Positions 59,957-64,000 of a stretch of DNA of 64,000 nt are shown here, in pieces. The DNA is taken from assembly GCA_037954325.1 (NCBI GenBank), contig JBBMNZ010000007.1, positions 5,646,501 through 5,710,500 of the forward strand. The letters run 5' to 3'. This DNA is from Fistularia commersonii. Taxonomy: Eukaryota; Chordata; Actinopteri; Syngnathiformes; Fistulariidae. The position numbers were made by a program, and so were the translations under genes. The notes under the pieces were generated by a model. That model saw only the letters and a list, made by a program, of their open reading frames with translations, was not told the origin of the DNA and did no database searches. Positions within the stretch are counted from its first letter, which is position 1. Each line of letters opens with the position of its first letter.

Positions 59957-62900
59957 CTTTGGTTTTATAAACACATACAGCCTCTTTTTCACACACATTC
60001 TAATCGATAAAATATTCCCAAATATTCAACCCTCTGGATTAATTGTACCAGTTTCAATCTCATCTCCATGGCAACGGGACCCCCCCCCCCAAAAAAAAAA
60101 AACCAGGAAGCTGAATTACCCTTTAAATCAAATCACAGATTTAGGTGTGTGTGTGTGTGCGCACGCGTGTGCGTGTGAGTGCAGGAAATCAATCACTCTG
60201 CGGACTCGAACCGACTGGCTTTATTGATCGCGTCTCTGGAATATAATCCCAATCTGGATGAGAATGATGCTGATGATGATGACGAAGACAATCAAGTCCA
60301 GCGAATCATCCCTCGTGATCGATCATCAATATCATCCTGATTGGGATTAGAACCGATGACCCCCAACAAACACACACACACTCCCTTCACGGGGGCCCCT
60401 TTAGTCTCCGTTTCAGATTAGGCCCCTAATCCCGGATTAGCCGATGAGAACCCCCTTTGAGGGGACACAAAGTGAGGGAACCTGCGGAGAATCTGAACCA
60501 TCTGTGCGCCGGCTCAGGAGACGAAACATCCTGAGTGTCACACACACTCATTCACACACTCATCACACACACACGCCAGATAATAGCTGAAAGTTGGACT
60601 TGACAGGGATCAACGTGGCTCCGGTCGCCGTCTGTCTTCCAATCAATACTTCCCCCCGCCTCGTATCAGGACTAATCAATATCCCTTTGTCTCTCCCGAG
60701 TCGCCTCCTCGCCTTTTCTTCTCCCCTTTTCTTTCTCTCCCTCTTTTTCTCCCTTGCTCCCTTTTTTTTTTCTCCATCCAGGACAACAGCGCTTTCTTCT
60801 CTTTTTTTGTTTGTTTTTTTGTTTTTTCGACAGCGAGGCCAAATCCGAAAAGAAAAAAAAAAAAAGGAAAAAAGTGACCTACATCGGAATTAGACGGAGC
60901 GAAAAGCGGGACACCGGCGCCTCCGGAGGCGGAGGAAGGGGAGGAGGCGGAGCCCTGATTGGAACTTGATTGTAGAAATTTCACTTTTGCTGTCTTTTTT
61001 TTTGTGCTTAAAGGAACAAAAGGCACAAAAGAAAGTGTGTGTGAGTGTGTGTGTGGGGGTGAGACGCCTGGCGGGCTCCTCTGCGTCCGGACACAAAAAC
61101 CCAAAATGGCAGCGTTAATAAGAGAGAGAGAGAGAGGGAGGAAAAAAAAAAGGATGCTAATGCCGGCCGCGGGCGTCGCAGGCGAAGGGAACGCCGCCGT
61201 CGCTGTCGCCATTCTTTGACGCTCCCTTTTGTGCCGCCATGTGTGGTGCTCGGAAAACTTCCCGGCCCCCGAGACGCCGCCGGCCGATAATGGCCGCAGT
61301 GGAGAGTGTGAGGCCTTTCATCAAGCGGGGGCCATTAATGGACTGGAAATGAACCCGGCCAGGGCCGCTCGCCGCCGCCGCTCGCCGCCGCCTCCTTTCA
61401 GGACTCCTTTTTTCTGCCCAATGTTCGCCTTGACCCCCCCGGGAGCGAAGAGAGGGGGGGTTGTCTTTTTTTTTTCTAAGACGCCGCTTCGGGCGTCGCG
61501 GCGGCCGAGTTCTACCTCGGCGACCCGGACCGAGGACCCACTCCGCTCACACACCCCCGCCCCTCCCAGATGTCCGTGTTACCATGGAAACCGGAGCCCG
61601 ACCCACAGCAGCGAGTTAGCCGACGTGACAACATCTAGTGGATTTCACCTCAAAGAAACTGTGTTTCACATCAAAGAATCTGTTCTCACATCAAAGAATC
61701 CACGTTAAAGTTTCCGAAACTTTGATTTTACATCATAGAAACTTCGGTTCAACGTCAGACTGTGATTACGCATCATAGGAACTTCACATGAACGTTAAAG
61801 AACTGGGATTTCACCTCAAAGAAACAGTTTTCACATCACAGAATCTGTTCTCACATCAAAGAAACCATGTTCAAGTATCAAGTTTCTGTGATTTTACATT
61901 AAAGAAACTTTGGGTCCACATCAGTATGTGATTACACATCAAAGAAACTTCATGTGACAAGGAACTGTGATTTCACATCAAAGAAACTTCATGTGATAAG
62001 GAACTGTGATTTCACATCATAGAAACTGATTTGACATCAAAGAAACTTTGATTCAACAGCTAGAAATGTGGAACTTCATAAGAAAGTACGATTCAACAAT
62101 TTCACATCATAGGAGCTTTGATTCAGCATCAGAAAATCCTTGATTTCACCTCAAAGAAAGGGTTTTGACATTGAAAAAATCATGTTCAAATATCATAGAA
62201 ACTTTTGACTCAACATTAGAGATTGATTTCACATCAATGAAATTTTGATTCATCTGCAACGAAGCTGCTCTTTGCTACCACAGGAACTTCATCGCATCAT
62301 AGAAACTTTGATTTTACATCAGGCATCAATCTAATGTGTGAACTTTGTCACTTCGATGTGACGGAAACACTCCGTTTGACGTCAAGGGTGGGAACGATCA
62401 CCTGGCAGAAATATCGCTGTTACCTTCTTGTCTCACTGGGGTCAAAGGTCAAGTTCAAGCCCACTGCAGCGCCGCTCCTCTCAGACCCTCCGTCGCGCCC
62501 CTGAAGGCACCACAGGGGTTCACGACCTTTAACCCACATTGACAAGCCCTTAAACACCCCTTGAAAACCCCTCAAACACCCCTTAATACCTTTGGAAACC
62601 TCTTAAACAGCCCCTTCACAACCTCTTCAATGCCAATTAAGGCTTTTCAGCACCCTTTAAAACCCTTGAAACACTCCTTTAAGTTTTAAAACCACCGATT
62701 TATTACAAACTTAAACACATCAACGTTAACACGCAGTAATAACTGACTCATTGCACGAATCCGCAAATTTCTGAATTATAACAATATTCGTCTGCTAATG
62801 ACCAATTTATTGCATACATTATCTACCGCTTATCCTGAATTTCAACATGAACACACTAATAACTGATTTATTACAACATTAATTTGTACATTATCTACAG

Positions 62901-63730
62901 TGTATCCTGAATTACAACATAAAACACAAATAACTGATTTATTCCTATTTTAATACACTGAAATCACTGATTCATGGCATTAATTCACTGATAACTGATT
63001 TTTTACATTAATGGGCTAATGGAGTTACTCTGACATTAATACTGTAATACATTAATACACAATAACTGATTATTACTACTTTAATACACTGATATAACCT
63101 ATTTAGTACGAAATGAATACGATAACTGATTAAATTCAAGATTTAATACAAATAACTGATTTATTTCTGCATTAATTCATCAATAACTGATTCATTGTGA
63201 CATTAATTCACTGATGACCTGCAGCCTTCAGGTGTTTCTATGGCGATAGAGGGGTGGATGATGGTTCAATCCCATCACTCCAGTCTCCCATCAACGATCG
63301 CCATGACGCCCGTCCCGGCGCCGTGCCTGCGTGTGACTGTCGATGTCTGCTCGCTGTCAAGCTGAACCCCTCCCCCCCCCCGTGTTTCCCCTCGCACGTT
63401 GGCGTCAACCGAACGCCGCGTTCGCCAACGGAGGGGGGATTCTGCCCGGCGCCCTGGCGAGGCCCCGCTTTGTTTACGTCTCAGTTCGCACCGACGGAGG
63501 CGCTAAACGGCTGCTGCCGACGCGTCATCTGGCGTCTCGCCGTCTGGCGCCATGTTTGTAGTTCACTCACCAGGGTCCGCTTCCTTTCTGCAGGCCTGGA
63601 CCCGTCGCAGCGCCGCGGCGTGGAGGAGCTGATCTCGGCCGCCCCGAGCCGCTTCGACCACGCCGCCCTCTTTGCCCTCCTGCAGGAGCTCACCCTGCGG
63701 CACCGCATGAACGACTCCTTCTCCTGCCTG
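28310..63730 (+). CDS. cadps2: Calcium-dependent secretion activator 2 (CAPS2), 5' 12 exons
   Basis: Cytosolic priming factor for dense-core-vesicle exocytosis, binding PIP2 and SNAREs. Coding exons: 28310-28666, 39195-39308, 45469-45801, 46662-46742, 47255-47485, 47561-47682, 49527-49638, 50045-50184, 56932-56998, 57232-57340, 57413-57613, 63594-63730. They join in phase to exactly 668 codons; the gene continues past the right edge. The start MLDPSSSED and the family block YPFSAKQPTDMARRQQK fix exon 1. Next come RMVQSGGCSAND, SLPEIDGLSKETVLSSW and LLMANLESLPVSRGG; a C2-like domain at about 370-490 (VEVQGLKSVAPNRIVYCTMEVEG, KLFTESTGVLALEDKELG); a PH domain at about 497-605 (GQRVWKRWKKRYFVLVQ, YTFAMCSYREKKAEPQEL, LLWVQAIYRATGQ); and the start of the MUN-side region (FDHAALFALLQELTLRHRMNDSFSCL). 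Exon 1 has a poly-Ser/Ala run. Position next to iqub favours cadps2 over cadps. Confidence 0.95.
29190..29213. repeat. Poly(C) tract in cadps2 intron 1
   Basis: An uninterrupted run of about 24 C on the plus strand. Shorter poly(C) tracts occur at about 39006, 42792 and 57206. Confidence 0.9.
30125..30665. repeat. Minisatellite, cadps2 intron 1 (TGGAAAT type)
   Basis: Degenerate units of about 20-28 bp such as CCTGGAAATTCCTTTGAAAA, alternating with CTTGAAAA; old and divergent. Confidence 0.8.
30929..31000 (-). tRNA. tRNA-Ala-like sequence, probably a pseudogene or SINE head
   Basis: The minus strand reads as a 72-nt cloverleaf: acceptor GAAGGTG/CATCTCC with one mismatch, A box TAGCTCAGTGGTAG, anticodon arm CATGC-TTCACAT-GTATG, and T arm with B box GGATTCAATCC. 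The body matches a tRNA-Ala(CGC) type, but the loop now shows CAC, a valine anticodon. D-stem and T-stem mismatches argue for a decayed copy. Confidence 0.5.
31001..33100. other. Unassigned part of cadps2 intron 1
   Basis: Single-copy-looking DNA with short open frames on both strands (31579-31980 plus, 32030-32392 minus). The base composition resembles decayed coding sequence, perhaps an old retroelement, but no motif is recognisable. Confidence 0.35.
33370..33995. repeat. Minisatellite, cadps2 intron 1 (AGGAAGTCA type)
   Basis: About ten to twelve copies of a 50-60 bp compound unit containing AGAGCCAACAGGAAGTCACC, GGGGGTTGGCAGGAAGT and CAGCCTGGGATTTAG. CAGGAAGT recurs throughout. Confidence 0.9.
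34425..34760. repeat. Minisatellite, cadps2 intron 1 (AGGAAGTCCACTAT type)
   Basis: About 13 units of 20-26 bp of the type GACACAGGAAGTCCACTATC. It shares the CAGGAAGT core with the array 430 bp upstream but is a different unit. Confidence 0.9.
35090..35345. other. Purine-rich then CA-rich segment, cadps2 intron 1
   Basis: A GAAGA-rich purine tract (35055-35190) followed by an imperfect CA-rich stretch (35270-35370). No gene. Confidence 0.5.
35705..35850 (+). mobile_element. tRNA-derived fish SINE, internally deleted
   Basis: GGGGCAGCGTGGCTCGGGG (A-box-like), then GGTTCGATTCCCGC (B box), then GTCGAAGTGTTGTTGAGCAAG and ACACTGAACCCCCAAATGCT: the order of a common fish SINE. The segment between the A and B boxes is shorter than expected. 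Confidence 0.65.
36290..36865. repeat. Minisatellite, cadps2 intron 1 (GGTGTCACATGGGTT type)
   Basis: Units of about 22-24 bp such as TTGGTGTCACATGAGTTCCA, mixed with GCTGTAACCAGGGTT units. Confidence 0.85.
37085..37760. repeat. Minisatellite, cadps2 intron 1 (CAAGCGAACATCAAAGA type)
   Basis: More than 20 units of 18-24 bp, best preserved at 37270-37580 as ACAACAAGCGAACATCAAAG. It is strongly A/C-biased and T/G-poor on the plus strand. Confidence 0.9.
38624..38884. mobile_element. MITE with about 35-bp terminal inverted repeats
   Basis: The left end ATATCGTCACCCTCTTAAAA (from 38624) and the right end (to 38884) form a near-perfect inverted repeat extending through CACCTAAGT. The interior of about 190 bp is non-coding. 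ATAT at both ends may be TIR or target duplication. Family not named. Confidence 0.8.
39810..40140. repeat. Minisatellite, cadps2 intron 2 (CATCCAATCCCACCT type)
   Basis: About 15 degenerate units of 19-23 bp such as TCCATCCAATCCCACCTCCA; pyrimidine/A-rich, with few G on the plus strand. Confidence 0.85.
40141..43135. other. cadps2 intron 2, mid part
   Basis: No gene. The stretch 40480-41000 is loosely enriched in GCTAGC/AGCTAAC words. Poly(T) at 42416-42440 and poly(C) at 42791-42808. The minus-strand open frame at 41508-42014 shows no family motif. Confidence 0.45.
43140..43795. repeat. Minisatellite, cadps2 intron 2 (ACAGGTGAGGTCACTGACC type)
   Basis: About 25 units of roughly 22-26 bp: CCACAGGTGAGGTCACTG with variants. 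Many units hold an AGGTCA half-site; some form AGGTCA-n-TGACC, for example at 43180-43191 and 43620-43631. Confidence 0.92.
44450..45175 (-). mobile_element. LINE 3' fragment, antisense (CR1/Rex1/L2-like)
   Basis: The minus strand encodes NNLTLNTDKTKEMIVDMRKE, typical of fish non-LTR reverse transcriptases, and the plus strand starts with the 3' UTR motif CGTTTATCGTCACATGTACT. Frames are broken. A second, more truncated copy lies at 50580-51500. Confidence 0.75.
45850..45935. repeat. Single copy of the dispersed AAGCCCCGCCCCT repeat
   Basis: GGATGATTGACAGCTGTTG, then GATAAGCCCCGCCCCTCGCC, then GTGAATGGCTCC, 50 bp after cadps2 exon 3. It matches copies at 23165-23414, 49340 and 63905. Confidence 0.6.
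46149..46185. repeat. (CA)n microsatellite, cadps2 intron 3
   Basis: About 18 CA units, not adjacent to a splice site. Confidence 0.95.
47796..47839. repeat. Perfect 18-bp hairpin in cadps2 intron 6
   Basis: GGAGGAGCCACGCTCTC (47797-47813) and its exact reverse complement (47822-47838) extend by one T-A pair and are separated by the 8-base loop CTCAGGCC. It starts 113 bp after the exon 6 donor. Confidence 0.9.
47944..48935. repeat. TATACACCCC minisatellite, cadps2 intron 6
   Basis: About 1 kb of tandem 10-24 bp units (CTATACACACTCTATACACC). The plus strand is nearly devoid of G. Higher-order units of about 110 bp are suggested by repeated CATACACCCCC/CTTTATACAC blocks. Confidence 0.95.
49474..49510. 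repeat. (GT)n microsatellite before cadps2 exon 7
   Basis: About 18 GT units ending 16 bases before the exon 7 start (cgcacatgtcctccag|G). Confidence 0.95.
49656..49697. repeat. (CA)n microsatellite after cadps2 exon 7
   Basis: About 21 AC/CA units starting 18 bases after the exon 7 donor (GGAAGA|GTGAGT). Confidence 0.95.
50580..51500 (-). mobile_element. LINE 3' fragment, antisense (CR1/Rex1/L2-like)
   Basis: Same family and orientation as 44450-45175: TTTATTGTCACATTAGAGTC and CAATGAAATTCTTAC tail motifs, shared CAGTCGGGTAGAACGAGTTC, and on the minus strand LNMDKTKEMVVDVRR. In cadps2 intron 8. Confidence 0.75.
51640..51880 (-). pseudogene. hAT/BED-like zinc-finger relic
   Basis: On the minus strand one frame reads PKKGNAERHFRTVH. 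A second, shifted frame continues FPSKSEPRMRKLKELKSQLS. Together they resemble the N-terminal finger of fish hAT-derived or GTF2IRD2/ZBED-like proteins. The frameshift and lost cysteines make it dead. Confidence 0.55.
52835..54305 (+). mobile_element. LINE endonuclease-RT part (RTE/BovB-like)
   Basis: Broken frames in order: the endonuclease start (GKARELVDRMQRR), endonuclease core IGADFSGHIDAGNRG, linker, RT finger SGKAVDTDDLPVEVWKCLGEA (53500-53751), RSTANAVFALR-type block near 53860, and catalytic box MMFADDIL near 54210-54235. Several stops and deletions. It ends at a segment near-identical to the start of the LINE piece at 18890. Confidence 0.85.
54525..55335. repeat. CA-rich higher-order minisatellite, cadps2 intron 8
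   Basis: (CA)n-type sequence broken into units of about 100-130 bp, each with a CACTGTGGACTTGTGTGACC motif. At least six such motifs are visible. Confidence 0.9.
55336..56820. other. cadps2 intron 8, 3' AT-rich part
   Basis: No gene. AT-rich, with ATT/TTA trinucleotide runs near 56460-56510. Nothing else recognised. Confidence 0.5.
56824..56900. repeat. (CA)n microsatellite before cadps2 exon 9
   Basis: About 38 CA units with one AAAC interruption, ending 31 bases before exon 9. Confidence 0.95.
57162..57200. repeat. (GT)n microsatellite before cadps2 exon 10
   Basis: About 19 GT units, then poly(C), then the acceptor of exon 10 at 57231. Confidence 0.95.
57343..57379. repeat. (CA)n tract forming the 5' half of cadps2 intron 10
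   Basis: The 72-bp intron begins GTACACACAC and stays CA-repeat to about 57379. Confidence 0.9.
57670..58420. repeat. Minisatellite, cadps2 intron 11 (GTTAGCTAGCCTCATATTA type)
   Basis: About 25 degenerate units of 18-30 bp such as GGTTAGCTTGTTTCATATCA; GTTAGCTAG is nearly palindromic. Early copies form a higher-order repeat of about 65 bp. Confidence 0.9.
58664..58706. repeat. (GT)n microsatellite, cadps2 intron 11
   Basis: About 21 GT units followed directly by a GC-rich, non-repetitive segment. Confidence 0.95.
58707..59680. other. CpG-rich, non-repetitive segment in cadps2 intron 11
   Basis: Several CpG-dense pieces, including a (CGG)n run near 59348-59370 and homeodomain-like words (CCTAATGG, CTAATGAGC, ATTAATAAT at 58740-58975). 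The plus-strand open frame 59108-59662 has no family resemblance. Could be regulatory or an internal promoter. Confidence 0.4.
59685..59970. repeat. Interrupted (CA)n block, cadps2 intron 11
   Basis: Several CA tracts broken by CTCTCACAC and CACGCCACTC words. Confidence 0.9.
60240..60445. promoter_or_regulatory. TAATCC/GGATTA cluster in cadps2 intron 11
   Basis: Four K50-homeodomain-type hexamers (60244, 60344, 60427, 60434) in 200 bp. The last two form the palindrome TAATCCCGGATTA. Candidate OTX/CRX/PITX-type enhancer; function is inference. Confidence 0.35.
61150..61575. other. GC-rich, CpG-rich segment in cadps2 intron 11
   Basis: Non-repetitive, CpG-dense, with GCGGGGGCCATTAATGGA and the near-palindrome GGCCGATAATGGCC. 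No coding match; possible conserved non-coding element. Confidence 0.35.
61630..62340. repeat. Minisatellite, cadps2 intron 11 (TTCACATCAAAGAAACTT type)
   Basis: About 28 units of 20-28 bp, well preserved around TTTCACATCAAAGAAACTTC, alternating with GTGATT/CATAGAA variants. Confidence 0.92.
62690..63225. repeat. Minisatellite, cadps2 intron 11 (ACTGATTTATTACATTAAT type)
   Basis: AT-rich units of about 25-40 bp built on AATAACTGATTTATT and ATTAATACACTGA. Confidence 0.85.
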
Positions 63731-63763
63731 GTAAGCGCCGCGGCCCTGAACGCGCCGCGAGGC

Positions 63764-63811
63764 TTCACGGTGGCGTTCACGGTGGCGTTCACGGTGGCGT
63801 TCACGGTGGCG
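63764..63811. repeat. 12-bp tandem repeat after cadps2 exon 12
   Basis: Four perfect copies of TTCACGGTGGCG starting 34 bp after the exon 12 donor (CTG|GTAAGC). Confidence 0.9.
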
Positions 63812-63899
63812 TGGGGGGGGAAGACCCTAAATTGGCCACAGGTGTGACCAAGAAGTGAATGGATGATGGGATGTACTTTATCGATCCCAGGATTTGGGA

Positions 63900-64000
63900 A
63901 AACAATGGGTGATGGATGGATGGATGATTGACAGGTGATCCTTCCGGGTCAAACCCCGCCCCTCGCCTGATCGTCACCTGTGATTGGCTCCCCCCAACCT
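63900..64000. repeat. Dispersed AAACCCCGCCCCT repeat at the right edge
   Basis: GGATGATTGACAGGTGATCC, then CGGGTCAAACCCCGCCCCTC, then CACCTGTGATTGGCTCC. It is the most complete copy of the dispersed unit in the window. Confidence 0.6.

Noticed and set aside
59108..60227. 184- and 207-codon open frames
   Set aside because: GC-rich and CA-repeat composition artefacts in cadps2 intron 11, with no recognisable motif.

Overview
This is vertebrate nuclear DNA, almost certainly from a teleost fish. Genes have GT-AG introns. Four multi-exon genes match vertebrate families residue by residue: leiomodin 2, N-WASP, IQUB and CADPS2. Their human orthologues lie together on 7q31, so this is a conserved neighbourhood with a locally changed order. 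The non-coding DNA holds (CA)n/(GT)n microsatellites, degenerate 20-55 bp minisatellites and fish-type LINE, SINE and MITE debris. Nothing prokaryotic or viral was seen.

Layout. (1) 276-2660, plus strand: the 3' part of lmod2, one large exon plus a tiny last exon; the 5' exon(s) lie left of the window. (2) 4737-16543, minus strand: a complete ten-exon wasl gene (524 aa predicted), convergent with lmod2. Its 6-kb intron 4 holds, in antisense, an intronless copy of the alpha-tubulin acetyltransferase domain (atat1-like, 8605-9231), a Tigger-like DNA transposon and a decayed THAP-domain relic. (3) 16544-18500: divergent promoter interval between wasl and iqub, with a GC box, a perfect CRE and a LINE scrap. 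(4) 18501-26900, plus strand: complete iqub in 14 exons (about 772 aa). (5) 28310 to beyond the right edge, plus strand: the first 12 coding exons of cadps2 (668 codons, through the C2 and PH domains). The rest of the gene, including most of the MUN region, is outside. Its introns are large and hold most of the minisatellites.

Roles. lmod2 nucleates actin in muscle thin filaments. wasl activates Arp2/3 downstream of Cdc42. iqub is a ciliary/flagellar axoneme protein. cadps2 primes dense-core vesicles for regulated exocytosis. These genes are linked by old synteny and do not form a pathway. Every coding junction assigned in wasl and cadps2, and all but one in iqub, is phase-consistent, which is the main support for the exon models.

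I found no wholly new multi-gene system. The points most worth following are the intact atat1-like retrocopy, the dinucleotide repeats next to about ten splice sites, the many unrelated minisatellites (one carrying nuclear-receptor half-sites, three carrying ETS-like cores), and a cluster of TAATCC sites in cadps2 intron 11.
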